DNA of 64,000 nt from Gambelia wislizenii (lineage: Eukaryota > Chordata > Lepidosauria > Squamata > Crotaphytidae), in contig JAUMIR010000004.1 of NCBI GenBank assembly GCA_030847615.1, positions 84,289,001 to 84,353,000 of the forward strand, read 5' to 3'. Below, one piece after another: positions 11,401-22,987 of the stretch. A program made the position numbers and the translations under genes. Every line of letters begins with the position of its first letter. The stretch's first letter is position 1. The notes below the pieces were generated by a model that saw only the letters and a program-made list of their open reading frames with translations, ran no database searches and was not told the origin of the DNA.

Positions 11401-12060
11401 ATAATCCACCATCACCACCTACCATTGCCACAGCCCTGGAAGTGGAAGCAGCTTTCAGAAATTAAAACAGATACAGCTAGAAGTATGCATCATACAACAA
11501 TTAAAATATAATTAAATTAGTCATAGAATTAAAAGCAATTAAAATATGCCCAAATATAGACAGTACAGAACATTATTAAAGGCCCCTTTCTCATGAACAA
11601 TCCTCAAAGACCTACCAAAACAAAAAAGCCTTCACCTGCCTATGGAAGGGTACCAAGAAGAATGTCAATCTAGCCTCTCTAGAAAGGGATTTCCAGAGCC
11701 TGAGAGCACCCGCTGAGAAGGCCTCTTCCATGTTCCCACCATATATATCTATGAGAGTGGTGGAAGAGAGAGAAGAATCTCCCCAGAAGATATCAAAACA
11801 CAGACAGGCTCATATAGGAAGACTTGATCTGTCAGCCTGCACCTACGCTGTATTGGGCTTTATAAGTCATAACCAGCACTCTGAATAGTGCCTGGAAATG
11901 GATCATCAGCCAATTTAGCTGTTCGAACATGTTCCCTCTAGTCAACCCCAGGTAACAATCTGGCTGCTGCTCTTTGAATGAATTGTGTCCTACTAAATTG
12001 GATGAACTGCCCAAATAATGTAATGAGAGTACAAAGCGGGCCTTCCTGTACAATGCTAAT
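11401..12060 (-). mobile_element. CR1-like LINE 3' UTR
   Basis: On the minus strand this matches the long non-coding 3' region of squamate CR1-type LINEs. Recognisable phrases are the reversed AAAGCCTTCACCTGCCTATG, the block around CTGAGAAGGCCTCTTCCATG, and CTGTATTGGGCTTTATAAGTC. A related region lies at 39202-39790. It is non-coding. Confidence 0.7.
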
Positions 12061-12234
12061 CTTCTCTCTCAGGGTACCTATGAACATTCTGGTGTGCACA
12101 TAACCACTGTCAACACTGTATGAGAACCAGTGTGATTGTCATCTTGTATCATTCACTGGTTTGGATGAAAGGGGAGAAAATAATCTGCCACATGACCCTT
12201 CCTTCTGTTTTCTCTGTGTTTGTCCTTTTTAGAA

Positions 12235-12530
12235 GCCAACAAAAATTGCCGCACCCTAATGAAATAACCGTGGAGAGATTTGCAAAAGGAGTCTAGGCGA
12301 TGGAAAATTAATCAAACCTGTCAAAGAGAATGATGCTGGCTATAATCTTGTAAAATATTGTTGCAAGTTGTGCAACTCTTCACCAAAAATTTAATAAAAT
12401 AGAAAAAACCTGAAACACCTAAAACTTACTTTATTATTAAATCTTCCTTCGTTTGTGTGGCCTGACACTGGATAATGAATCAGGTCCTGTTCTGATTAGT
12501 GAATCGAGTCCTATTCTGATTAATCAGTTC
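12235..12530. promoter_or_regulatory. Candidate conserved non-coding element
   Basis: This AT-rich, non-repetitive block keeps isolated CpGs and several homeodomain-like sites (AATTAATC, GATTAGT, GATTAATC). No open frame spans it. It ends with a 24-bp tandem duplication at 12477-12524. Assignment as a regulatory element is inference from composition only. Confidence 0.25.
12477..12524 (+). repeat. 24-bp tandem duplication
   Basis: Two adjacent 24-bp units, each built as GAATC..GTCCTRTTCTGATTA, differ at a few positions. Confidence 0.85.
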
Positions 12531-13770
12531 TGCTGATGACTATTACAAGCTCTAGGAATGCATCCCACCCACTTGCCTGACTTGGAAATGAACAATTTAT
12601 GCAATTTGAATTTGGCCACAGAAAGGGAAGAGTCTGAGTGTTCAAGCTAACTGGAAAAGTTTGCCAAAAGATTTCCAGCTAGCAAAACCAGCTTTTTAGA
12701 ATTTCAGGGCATTAGACTGGGATTAAGTAGTGTTCACTGGAATGATCCCCTATAATGCTTGCATACTTATAAATGAATAGGTATGGCAACTCCCCTTTCA
12801 CAATTACCATTTATTTCTTGACTATCATCTCTATATTCCCCAAACAGTATGGACACTGGGGGATTCTGGGTAGTGTAGTTAAAAAAAAAATTTCATAAAT
12901 AATATTTTCCAAGCTCTAACATTCCCAAACAACCTAGTATATTATACCGCTACTCCACAATGGTTTTTGTTGCATAAATTACAAATGAGGATGCAGTCCT
13001 GTGGTCACTGGGAAGGGATGCCAGGGGCCATAAGAATCTGCAAGCTGAGCTGGAAGTCACCTCTCAATTGAGGGGGGAAAGGGCTTCTCAGGTGGATCAA
13101 GGGAGGCTTTGGCTCTGCAGTCCAACTGACAAGAGGAAAGAAAATATACCAACTCTGGAGTTGATTCATATATTTTCTCTCCATCTGCCACCCCATCTGG
13201 CATCCCCACACCTCTGCCCTGGCTGGTAAAAGCCTAGCAGGGCTTTGGAAGTGGTGACTCCTCTGTAGCTGTCTCCCCCACTCTCGCAGGATTTCTGTCT
13301 AAAAGTCTCAATCAACCACTTGTACAGCATCTCAAGACATCCTCTGAACTAACAACCCCATGTGACATCCCCTCCAGGTGTGTCCCCGAATTTCTAAGCC
13401 TAGTTTCTAAAAAAAAGTTTGGTTAGTGTCTCAGATTAGAGAATAACACTACATTATGAACAATGACTACATCTTTCCCTTTAACTATCAAACAATAATC
13501 AAATACTCATACCACAAATCTGTTTACCTCAGATAAACATGAACCAATGTGGGTTTTTTTTTTAAAGAACTTATCTTGAACAGTTTATTGGTATCTTTCC
13601 ATCAGTTCTCCTGGAGGCTCTGGTTTGTCATGATAAGGGAAATTGTTTGTCAGCTTTCTGAAGCAATCTGTGAAGATTCTGAGGACAAGGTTAGATGGGA
13701 TTGCACCAGCTTCAAAACTGTGAATAGGAAGTTTAGGGTCCCCAATCTCATGCAAGGTGTGTGTGCCTTT

Positions 13771-13996
13771 GGCCCCTTTCATATAATACAATTATATCCC
13801 AATGATTCCACTTTAATGGCCATGGCTGCATCTATGGAATACTGGGATTTGTAGTTTGGGGGTGCACTAGAGCTCTCTGGCTGAGAATTCTAATTGCCCA
13901 TCCCTAAACTGCACATCCAAGGATTCCATAGGATGCTGCCATGACAGTTAAAGTGGAGTCATAGTGTTATAACTGGGAAGTGTGAAATGGCCCTTT
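13771..13996. mobile_element. Palindromic MITE-A, copy 1
   Basis: MITE-A is a near-palindrome. Each arm carries a CACTTTAACTGCCATGGC-like block, a GGATTCCATAGGAT-like block and a GGGATTTGTAGTTTG block, around a centre reading CTAGAGCTCTCTGGCTGAG. This copy has both arms with ends near GGCCCCTTTCA and its complement. It is non-coding, and seven other copies occur in the window. Confidence 0.8.
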
Positions 13997-14041
13997 AACA
14001 CTACGTTCCTTGCTGTGGTGGCAATCTGGATTTAGCCTCTA

Positions 14042-15206
14042 CAAGGTCTGTCTATTAAATAATGAGACTTATACAGTAACCTATCTTTATTTATATGTAT
14101 TACAATTCTAATACTTCTTCCCTTCAATATACTCCCTGTTCACACTTACACATGGATTCAGTCTTGTTTTCCACTGGTCAAAGGCATGGAGCAGATCAAT
14201 TTCAGTCAGCTGTTTCAACCTGTCTGCCATTTTCTTCTTTAGTGCATCAATTGACTCAAAACATGTTCCTTTAAGCACTGATTTCACTTTAGGGAAAAGA
14301 AAAAAAGTCGCATGGTGCCAAATCTGACAAATATGGAGGATGTTCAAGTGTAGTAATGTGTTTATTGGCCAAAACTGCTTCACAGAAAGTGCTGTGTGAG
14401 CAGAAGCATTGTTTTGATGAAGAATGAAACATTTTTTTTTTACAGTTCTGGCCTTGTGGACTTGCTTTGACGTGTTTCTTTCATTCTTGGTGATGATGGT
14501 GTTTTCCAGTGCACTGGCTGTCATTTTGTTTCAAGAACATACTGGAAGATCCAGGTTTCATCACAAGTGATGATTTTTTGAAAAAGGTTTGGGTTCACCT
14601 TAAGTTGCTGCAGAATGTCAGTGCAAATTTCCTTGCAGCACTTTTTGCTCTGGTGTGAGAACCCTAGGGACCATCTTGGCACAAACATTTCTCCTGTTGA
14701 GATCCTCATGTGAAATTTTCCACACAGTGTCTTTGTTCATGGCTTCAGCTATCATTTGAACACTGAGTTAGCAATCTCCTTGAACAATCTGGCTGATTTT
14801 TTCCACAATTTCTTCGGTTCTTGAAGTGGAAGGTCATCCAGGGCATCCATTGTCTTCCACATTCTCACCTCCTTCTCTGAATCTTTTGTGCCACCCAAAC
14901 ACATGCGCACAAGACATGCAGTCTTCCCGTAGGCCTAGTAAGCATTTGAAAAGATTCTGTTGGTGTTTTGTTCAATTTTACTAAAAATTTCAAATTTACA
15001 TTCTGCTCGACTTTTAAACTTAGCATTTTCCTGGCACACAGCTGCTTTAAACGACAACTGACAATTAACTGAATGGCCGAGAGTGTTGATGTTTGTCATG
15101 CAGGTTCAGACATGTTCAAGCTCACCACTCAAGCATTCACAATCAGTTTTCCCTGGTTTGTCTGAAAGGTAGAAACACAGTCTCATTATTTAATAGACAG
15201 ACCTCA
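14042..15206 (-). mobile_element. Mariner transposon, near full length, dead
   Basis: The element is 1165 bp long and is flanked by TA at 14040-14041 and 15207-15208. Its inverted repeats contain AGGTCTGTCTATTAAATAAT at both ends, matching over about 26 bp. Transposase-derived frames lie on the minus strand. The length is close to the usual 1.2-1.3 kb, so little has been lost, but frameshifts and substitutions have disabled it. Confidence 0.92.
14108..14709 (-). pseudogene. Mariner transposase remnant
   Basis: Mariner transposase cuts and pastes the element with a D,D,D catalytic triad. The first aspartate is in ITCDETWIF (about 14560-14562). The second should be in LHQDNAPAHT, but this copy reads LHQNNASAHT (codon at about 14411-14413), losing an acid. 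The third survives as CDFF at about 14304-14312, but only in a different frame from its neighbours. Two compensating indels therefore surround the block. The C-terminus ends EYIEGKK, as in the family. The N-terminal HTH region lies upstream (14710-15100) with no open frame. Confidence 0.88.
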
Positions 15207-15208
15207 TA

Positions 15209-16499
15209 CACTTTGGATTTGCTTTGGAAGAAAAGCTTCAGTTTGTGCCAGTAGAAGATTTTCTTGCAGTGCAAATACTACAACAGGCATTTCCAGAACA
15301 AGATGAAAATAGGGGCAAAAAGTTAAATCCTTCCTACTGCCTGTCAGGATTTTGATCTGGATGAGGCTCTCCAGATCTGCTACGTATTGTAGAAAAGCCA
15401 TTCAGACAATTATTAAGTGGTTGTATGGAATTTCATATAGTTTGGTCCTGAGACTGCAGTGGTTACAGCACAGTAAGTTTCCACTATCAGTCTGAATTAC
15501 ATGAGACCATAGATATGGTTTATATCTTTGCTTCCCCCACCCCATCCTGCAAACATTTCTCATACACACCCTGAGAACAGGTTTTCATTTAAGAATAATA
15601 CACATGCTTTTATCAAAATATCTTTGTTTCTGCTTCTGAATTCCTTTAGTCTTCCTGCAACCATCATTGTTGCTGGTTTCCAGTAAATCATCAAGGACGG
15701 TCAATTCAGTCCTAGTACACCTTCCCATTAAAAGGTAAACAAGGGATCAGCCCACAAGTCCCAACATTCCTTACTATTGGCAATGCTGGCTAGGACTGTT
15801 GGGCAGTCCAACAACACCAGAACAGTAAAGTCTTTGCCCATTTCCTGAATTATAACAAAGAGGTCATCAGGTGCATATGTCTATGAATTGTGGTAAAGCA
15901 CATTCAAAATTGTGGTGATTGCTCTGGTTCTGCTGGTGAGAGAATATAATTATCTGAAAGAAACTAACATGTTCTCAGAACTGAGTTCTGGGTATTAAAA
16001 TGACTGGGAATGGAGGAAGTTCATCATTATCAATATGAGGTTAACATCACAGTGTACACAGGTTACAGAGTCCATCGACATACTGTATATTACAATCATG
16101 TGCAATGCCACTAACCACAACACTATCAGTTGGCTCAATTGTAACAATTATAATAAGGACTTCCAGTCTTGTGGTGAAGTGTCTAAGTGTCTAAGTGTGG
16201 TGAAAATGGATAGGAATATTTTTTTCTCCTTCTATCATAATATTAGCTCTCAGGGTTGTCCAATGAGGCTGAATGGTGGGCTGAATACTATATCACACAA
16301 GGCTTGTATAGCACGATTGCAGCTATACAAATACTATCTATGGCTGTTCCTTTCCACATGACGTTGTCTCCATCATGTTCCCAGTTTATATTTAACATGT
16401 TGTTGGAACATGCCCTTTCATTGACGGGTGAATCCTGTCAATGGTTCTTAGTCTTGTTACCTTTCCATGACATCCCTCTGCAATAAGTCCCTTTTGTTG
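15209..16499. other. Unassigned DNA with a possible hAT MITE
   Basis: A segment at about 15744-15845 resembles the family H MITE (ACAAGTCCCAACATTCC and GTCCAACAAC blocks). Otherwise there is no recognised gene or element. Confidence 0.35.
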
Positions 16500-16940
16500 C
16501 AGTAGGTGAAAGGTCTGGAAACCATGCCCTATGAGGAAAGACTTAGGGAGCTGGGTATGTTTAGCCTGGAAAAAAGACAGTTAAGGGGCGATATGATAGC
16601 CCTGTTTAAGTATTTGAAGGGGTGTCACATTGAGGATGGATCAAGCTTGTTTTCTGCTGCTCCAGAGACTGGAACACAGAGCAATGGATGCAAGCTCCAG
16701 GAACAGAGATTCCACCTCAACATTAGGAGGAACTTTCTGACAGTAAGAGCTGTTTGGCAGTGGAACACACTCCCTCGGAGTGTGGTGGGGTCTCCTTCCT
16801 TGGAGGTCTTTAAACAGAGGCTGGATGGCCATCTGTCAGGGATGCTTTGGTCATTATTTCCTGCATGGCAGGGGGTTGGACTGGATGGCCCTTGTGGTCT
16901 CTTCCAACTCTACAATTCTATGATTGTATGATTCTAAGAT
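16500..16940 (+). mobile_element. CR1 LINE 3' end with readable RT C-terminus
   Basis: The fragment ends in TTCTATGATTGTATGATTCT, the short repeat that terminates CR1 LINEs. Upstream lies the coding end of ORF2. CR1 copies are usually 5'-truncated, and this 440-bp piece fits. Related shorter copies are at 36095-36262 and 49304-49524. Confidence 0.88.
16506..16931 (+). pseudogene. CR1 ORF2 C-terminal remnant
   Basis: The translation contains PYEERLRELGMFSLEKRQLR, GDMIALFKYLKG, FHLNIRRNFLTVRAVWQWN and SPSLEVFKQRLD in the order found at the C-terminus of CR1 reverse transcriptase proteins. The frame is open for 141 codons and passes the usual stop into the 3' UTR. The catalytic RT and endonuclease are absent. 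It is not a host gene. Confidence 0.85.
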
Positions 16941-17690
16941 GCCAGCAGTCATGTGGCATCAGTAGGCATGATTCTCCTCTCTCTTCTCTCCCCCTTGCTA
17001 TTTCAAAAGAGGCTCTTTTTCCTTTTATTTTATTTTATTTCTTTTATTTTTTTATTGTATTGCTATAATTGCAAAATAAAAGGAATGCTGGGTAGAGCAT
17101 AGATCAGAAAGGGGGAGTTATGGCACTGGTGCGGGAGACAGATCACACGACTATAGACCACCAAAGCAATGCAATCATATGGTTCAAGAGGGTTGTGATA
17201 AGGAACATTCCCAAAATAGTATGTTGCCATTCCATGAACTAACACCATTGCAGCCAGACAGAAAGCTGGTGTGATAAAGTCCTGATGAAAGATTGAAGAA
17301 TGCATTTCTTCATACAGTGCATAGTGGGACTGTGAAATTTACTCCTGCAAGATGTAATTGATGACCAGAATCCCTCATCATCTCCCATCAAAATGGATGT
17401 GACAAATTCATAGACGATAAGGCTATCCATAATCATCAGTCAATAGAGCTATATGTTAGTATTATATGGCTATACATTAGCATTACATGTTAGTATCAGA
17501 GGGTCTATATTGCTTGCTGAGGAACATGTTGCTCTCATGCCGTGCTTGTTGACTTCCTATAAGCATTCACTCTGTGAGGCAAGAATACTGCTCCAGTCAG
17601 GCTTTTGATCCAATTCAGCAAGGCTTTTCCTATGTTCTTAAGCAATTCGGTTATAAAATTCCAAAGAAAAACCAACAATGGTTATGTATA
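16941..17690. other. Unassigned DNA with a TTTTA-rich run
   Basis: A T-rich TTTTA/TTTTATT run lies at about 17020-17058. No gene or other named element is recognised. Confidence 0.4.
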
Positions 17691-18450
17691 CAGGCTGAAT
17701 ATCCCTTATACGGAATTCTGAAATCCAAAATGCTGCAAAATCCAAAACTTTTGGAGCTACAACAGGTTATACACGTACTGTGTTTGTGAGGCTGGAAAGA
17801 GATACAGCTGGAGAGAGACTCAAAGATCTGTAAAATGGTGGGAATCCACATCTCCTGCCATTTCACAGATCTTAATGTCTCTACTCAGCTAAACAAATGA
17901 ACTGTAGCATGGCAGCTGCTGCCTCAAAGGTGAAATTGGGCAGCTGGCAGCCCACCACTCCTGCTGGAGTTGGTTGCGATTACTGGGTTTCCCTTCACAG
18001 AAGACTTGGGTAGGAAAGGCACTTACTTGGATCTGGGATCTGATGATGGAAGGAGGTGGAGAGGAGAGGGGGGGGTTGGGGAGGGATGATGCTCTCCCCT
18101 GGGCCAAGACTGGAGAGTCACCAGCAGCCACCCCTGCTTCATCCTGCTCTAGACCTCACTTTGGCTAGGGGAGGGGGAAGCAGCAGCAGCAGCCATGGAC
18201 ACCACTTGTGTAAAGTTTGGCTGTGAACTTGGTCATGCCATCTCCCTCCCTCCCTCATGTTCCTCTCCTCTGCCCGGAGGTGGGGAACCTGAAGAATGTG
18301 TGCCTGGCAGCTGGGGCTTACCACCACCTCTGCTGCCGCCCAATGCCATATTATATACAGATACCTGTACAGTAGACTACAATCTGAAAAAAAACTGAAA
18401 TATGGAACACTTCTGTTCCCAAGCATTTTGGATAAGGGATACTCAACCTG
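17691..18450. mobile_element. Tigger-like transposon, non-autonomous
   Basis: The left end CAGGCTGAATATCCCTTATA follows TA at 17689-17690. The right end is AAGGGATACTCAACCTG. These are the ends of the TcMar-Tigger group (compare 48359-48911). The 760-bp interior is GC-rich, differs from the shorter copy and has no transposase motif. The right TA has been lost. Confidence 0.8.
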
Positions 18451-18472
18451 GAGTACCACTTTATTTTATCTG

Positions 18473-18694
18473 AGAGCCTTATCACACTACACTGTTATAG
18501 CACTATTATTCCACTTTAACTCCATTGGCTGCCTCCTGTGGAATTCTGTGCTGTGTAGTTTAGTGAAACCTAAGAGCTCTCTGACTGAATGCTAAATGCC
18601 CCTCTCAAAACTGCAAACCCCAAGATTCCACAGGAGGCAGCCAGAGCAGTTAAAGTGGAATAATAGCAAGATAACTGTGAGTGCGATAAGGCTC
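18473..18694. mobile_element. Palindromic MITE-A, copy 2
   Basis: The ends are GAGCCTTATCACACTACAC and its complement ending GATAAGGCTC. The two arms carry the MITE-A blocks around a CCTAAGAGCTCTCTGACTGA centre. It sits 22 bp after a Tigger-like element and 8 bp before MITE-B copy 1. Confidence 0.88.
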
Positions 18695-18702
18695 TTATCT
18701 TA

Positions 18703-19311
18703 GGAGATTTTCAGACAGGAATGAAAAAAGTGTTCCAGTCTCAGAATCTCCACTCCTGCCCCTGCCCCATCCCTGTCACACCACAATCACCCTTTCCACT
18801 GCACTTACCTCCTCTCCCTTCATTCTGGCAGCCCAGGAGTGAATGGAGCTCTAACAGAGCACCATTTACTTCCTGGATCGAAATCCCATGGATTCTCGTG
18901 AGAAGACACGAGCGTGGGAAATTCAAAAATAAAAATAAAAAGAACACCAAAAAATGACAGCAAGCATAAAAACACACTTTAAAAGGTAGAAGTAACCTGG
19001 GGAGGGTCATAAAAAGTGTGTCACTTACTTGGATGCCCCAATCTCACCCGGAAGTGTTCTGGCAGGGACCTCCCATTGACGCTGGGATCTCACCAGCATA
19101 ACGGGGCACCTTTTCACTTGCAGGAACATCCATGACAGAAATGGAATGGAGGATCTATTGACAGCTTCTCCCATCAATAAAAAGCAGCACTGGTGGAACA
19201 GCAGCAGAACGGGTGCATAACGAGGCAGGAACGACATCGTCTGAAAAGGGAGCCCTTTTGTGATCTCCTGGCATTCATGTAATGCCACTTATAACATGTC
19301 TGATAATCTCC
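18703..19311 (+). mobile_element. MITE-B, copy 1 (complete)
   Basis: The element is 609 bp long with ends GGAGATTTTCAGAC and GTCTGATAATCTCC and a 3-bp TTA duplication (18700-18702 and 19312-19314). The interior matches 52568-53189 over most of its length, for example the CTGGCATTCATGTAAT block near the right end. It has no coding capacity. The TTA duplication would suit PIF/Harbinger, but other copies have ATA or GTA flanks. Confidence 0.85.
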
Positions 19312-19314
19312 TTA

Positions 19315-19756
19315 GTCTTGACTGGACTTACGATGGCAGCACACCCTCCGCAGTTTTAATAGCATAGACATATTCAGGTTTGTATTTGTTTTGGCTACAG
19401 GCCAGATGTTGTTTCAATAAATTTCGAGGATAATATCTGGGCAGTCAGTTTCACAGTCATGTTCTCAGCAGTGATTCAACTGCCATGTGTGAGTCATACT
19501 GTCTCTTTCCTTTAAGTCTGTCTGTCACCCTCCACCTGTTAGTTTTCTCGCCTGAATTGGTCTGGAATCCAGCAATGGATGAAAGACTGCTTCTTTTCAA
19601 AACTACTGGTCCCTCATTAGCTTAGCTTTTTCTTTGATAATTTATACTCCCTTTGTGGGAGGTATTTGTCTAGAATAATGGATAATATATACTTAAAGAA
19701 ATGGCAATTAATAAGGGAAATTAATATTGGAGAGTCTTTAATGAATCTTATTAAAA
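19315..19756. other. Unassigned DNA
   Basis: No gene or named element is recognised here. Confidence 0.35.
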
Positions 19757-19818
19757 AGTTTTTTTGTTGGTTTTTCCCCGGGCTGTGAGGCCGTGTTCTA
19801 GAAGAGTTTATTCCTGAC

Positions 19819-19850
19819 GTTTCGCCTGCATCTGTGGCTGGCATCTTCAG
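19819..19850 (-). ncRNA. Hammerhead-like core, Penelope left arm
   Basis: The minus strand gives CTGAAGA, a short GC stem (GCC with GGC around an ACAGAT-containing loop), and GAAAC followed by GTC. This fits CUGANGA, stem II, GAAA. No conserved box is broken. Stems I and III are not resolved by eye, so activity is unknown. Confidence 0.4.
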
Positions 19851-20150
19851 AGAATGGTGGCGTAGGGGTGTGTGAGGTTTATATACTGTGAGTCCCTATT
19901 GAAGAGGATTAGCATGTACATATGTGTACAGTATTCAGTTGTTGGATGTTACTTAGTGTGGGAGGATATGCAAGGGGGATTAGTATGTAAATTTGTGTAT
20001 TCAGTTGCTGGGTGTTCAGTTCTGAGGGTGGGAGAATATGCCAGGAGAATTAGTGTCCCTTGTCTGCTGGGAAACTTCCTGTCCCTGGGTGAAGTTCATT
20101 TGCATGTGTTGAGTTTTATTTTGGTGTTTTTCCAGACTGGTAGCCATTCT

Positions 20151-20182
20151 CTGAAGGTGCTAGCCGCAGATGCAGGTGAAAA
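20151..20182 (+). ncRNA. Hammerhead-like core, Penelope right arm (decayed)
   Basis: This is the mirror copy of the core at 19819. CTGAAGG replaces CTGAAGA, and GAAAA replaces GAAAC, so one conserved core base is lost. Confidence 0.3.
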
Positions 20183-20387
20183 ATCAGGAATAAACTCTTC
20201 TAGAACATGGCCTCACAACCTGGAAAAAACCCCACAAAAAACCTATGGATGCCGGCTGTGAAAGCCTTTCACAGTTTGAGGCAGTTAAAGCTTGGGAAAC
20301 TGAGCAAACCATGTTGTAAAGCTGATGACAGGGGGAAATCCTGCTATGGAAAATCCTGTGGACTGACTATTTCTAGAACCAGCAGCC

Positions 20388-20602
20388 ATTCACACTACAT
20401 GAGTACTCTGATGTTATTCTGCTTCAACTGCCATGGTTCCATCCTATGGAATTCTGGGATTTGTAGTTTGTTGAGGCACTAGAACACTGACTGAGAATTC
20501 TAAATGCCCTTCCTTAAACTGCAGATGCCAGGATTCCATAGGATGGAGCCATGGCAGCTAAAGTGGAGCAATGGTGCTATAATTCTGTAGTGCCATCAGG
20601 CC
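20388..20602. mobile_element. Palindromic MITE-A, copy 3
   Basis: Both arms are present, with CTGCCATGGTTCCATCCTAT and GGATTCCATAGGATGGAGCC blocks about a GGCACTAGAACACTGACTGA centre. The ends are diverged. Confidence 0.85.
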
Positions 20603-22599
20603 CAGTTACAGGACAGAGACTACTTTGGTCACCTTGGTGGATGGCTCGTGTTGGGAACTGGATAGGGACAGCATGTTCTTTTTAGTTCCACAGGACCTCT
20701 CAGCAATTTCAGTACCATAAACATGGCCCCACACAAACTGGGGGGATGACAGGGCTCTAGCCTGGGGGCTTGGGATTAGGAGGGGGGCTCAGCATGATAT
20801 TATTGTAAATTTTTATTATGTAAATCCATTTAGTTTTTTCCAAAATAAATATAAATATTACATTGGTGTCATCATTTAAACTGACCTATTTTAATTTTTA
20901 TCCTAAAGCTTGTGTAGAACATCTCACTGCCCTTAACCTTAGTGGTAGGTAGGGGGCCCATCAAAGATCCTGGCCTGGGGGCCTACTTCAGGATGTGGGA
21001 GCCATGACTATAAGTCATGGTATTCTTCAGATATGTTGATCAGGGACTAGACTTTGTTTATCTGACTCCTATAGATTGGATGGGAGTTGCAATCCAACTA
21101 TATTTGGAGATCTACACACACAGTTTGAGCCTAGACTAATACTAACCTCTTATGACTTCAATCAGATCATATAATAGGTCATCTTCACCTCTTTATCCAA
21201 AGGAATTGTCCCAACGTAGGCTACACATTTATTTGCATGTTATTCTCATGGCTGTACATCCTTTTCCAGAAGCCTGAGCTGGAAAGGTTCATGTAGAACA
21301 ACTAAACAGCAGATAAGAGAAAATATGCCAGCAGTGTGAGTGTTACAGCTCAGTCAATGAATCAACTTTGATAGGAAAACAGAGATGTTGTACGTTCATG
21401 ACAATGCCCCTGTTTTCATCTAAGAAATGTTGGCAGGTATTCAGTAATGACGCTGCAGATTTAAAAGGTTGGAAAATGACATTGAGGTTCAGTGTAATGA
21501 CAGTAATATTTTGGAAGTACCCCCGGACTTTCCAGTCTTCACTGCTCATCATCATTACAAGTGCAGAAGCAGTTCATTTCCATCCAGGGGGCACTCCTGC
21601 CAGAACAGTTCCCCCAGGTCAGTGCGTTCTCTTGTTCTGACAAGGATTTTTAAAATGAGTCTGCAAGGAAGAAACATCACAAACAAGATGTGATGGCCCT
21701 TTTGCCCTGCTTCCCAAAAGGCAAGCCATTCATCCAGTATCAGACCCCACATCATCAGGAAGGCATCCTTGGAATGAAGCCAGGGAACTCAGTTTCTGAA
21801 TGACATCCAGACACCAGTGAAACACAGAGAGCAGGCAGCCAGGGCCAAATTAGCTGTGACCAGGACAGCTGAGTGAGTAAGGTACTTCCTGGGTCTGCTT
21901 TTTTTCACATATACAGCAGGGACCAATTCCCTCACCTGAGCAGAGACAGGGAAAGAGCAGTCTGTAGAACACAGCTTTATAAAAGTATTATACTGTACAT
22001 TGAAAAGAATGTCTTTTTTGTTTCAAAAGTTGTTTAAGCAAACAAATGTATGGGTTGGTTGAAAGCATTCTTCCCAAATTACAATTGGATTGCATTCTTG
22101 TAGTTACTGCATCCCTTTTTTACACTTGTGAGTAAATTTTGACATAAACATTTAGACATGTAGAATTTTTTTTAGCTGCCATCAAATTAACAAATAGTAA
22201 CGTCACCACCCAGATGCAAAGGGTCCTGTATTTTTTACTCCTGAGGTGGCCTATCAGTTAATCCTCTTCTTTAAAATGTTACTGATTGAACAGGGCTAGA
22301 ATCTGAGATGAAAGAGACAGAGTTTCTTTAGAGACTACCCAAAATAAAATCATGAGAACAATTCTTGACCTGCCATCTACCTTTCTTCGCACAGAATTCA
22401 AAGACACAGGGTTCTTCTATATAGGGGAGGGGATTCCAAATACCTTATACTATTGGCATCTCACAGCAGCAGCAACCAGACCAAATGGTTTTTCTAGCCT
22501 CGGAAGCCCCCATAAGCCTCGCATTCCTGATGGCGGCCAAAAGTGATTTACTCACGTTAGTTCTTCACTGCTGCTGGGTTTTTTTTTAATTGTCCCAAG
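20603..22599. other. Unassigned DNA with a possible conserved element
   Basis: No gene is recognised. The block at 21325-21790 is non-repetitive and of mixed composition and could be a conserved non-coding element, which is only a guess. Scraps at about 21040-21120 resemble family H MITEs. Confidence 0.3.
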
Positions 22600-22987
22600 G
22601 TACACTGGTGCGATAGAGTGATTCTCCAAAGCAAAACAGAAAATATTGATCCTTTTTTAAATCGCCTTAGTGATCTATCGCTAAGGCAAAAATCCAACAT
22701 GGTGGCAGTGGGCTCTTGCCCTCCTAGCAAGCCCTGCCCCCACTCTCACCCAGCCAATCAGCTTTTTGCTTCCCTTCATGTTTTTTATTGGTCAATAGTC
22801 CAAAAGAGCAAAGATGTGCACAAGCCTCAGTTTGTCAAAAAGTACGGGGAAATCTGCAAAGGCTTTTACCCCGTTGTTTTTGCTGTTTTGGGCCCCCCTC
22901 CTTCCAAATAGTGTGGATTGATGCTGGATCATGTTTAGACTGGTAGGATTCCAAGCAAATTCCATGAGGGGTATTTTCATTGTTTAG
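22600..22987. mobile_element. Family G repeat, copy 1
   Basis: The 3' half matches 37741-38012: a TTTGGGCCCC-CTTCCAAATA block, a GCATGTTG/GGATCATG block and GAGGGGTATTTTCAT before TCTAGAC-like ends. The left part contains CAGCCAATCAGC and a small palindrome GCCTTAG-CTAAGGC. It has no coding motif and the superfamily is unknown. Confidence 0.5.

Larger units (their letters stand above)
12061..13770. other. Unassigned DNA with a possible conserved element
   Basis: The segment 12235-12530 looks unlike the neighbouring repeats (see its own entry). The remainder holds no recognised gene or element. Confidence 0.35.
19757..20265. mobile_element. Penelope-like inverted-repeat unit, copy 1
   Basis: Two arms face each other. 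The left arm carries GAGGCCGTGTTCTAGAAGAG, GACGTTTCGCCTGCATCTGT and GGCATCTTCAGAGAATGG. The right arm is a diverged reverse complement, from CCATTCTCTGAAGG to ATGGCCTCACAACC. The same unit is at 58752-59325. It matches a terminal repeat common in reptile genomes that I assign to Penelope-like elements. There is no RT or GIY-YIG coding region. Confidence 0.6.

Noticed and set aside
14040..15208. Mariner as an active transposon
   Set aside because: It has a catalytic Asp to Asn change, frameshifts and no open N-terminal domain.
16506..16931. 141-codon open frame as a host gene
   Set aside because: The motifs and the ATTCTATGATT tail identify it as the end of CR1 ORF2.
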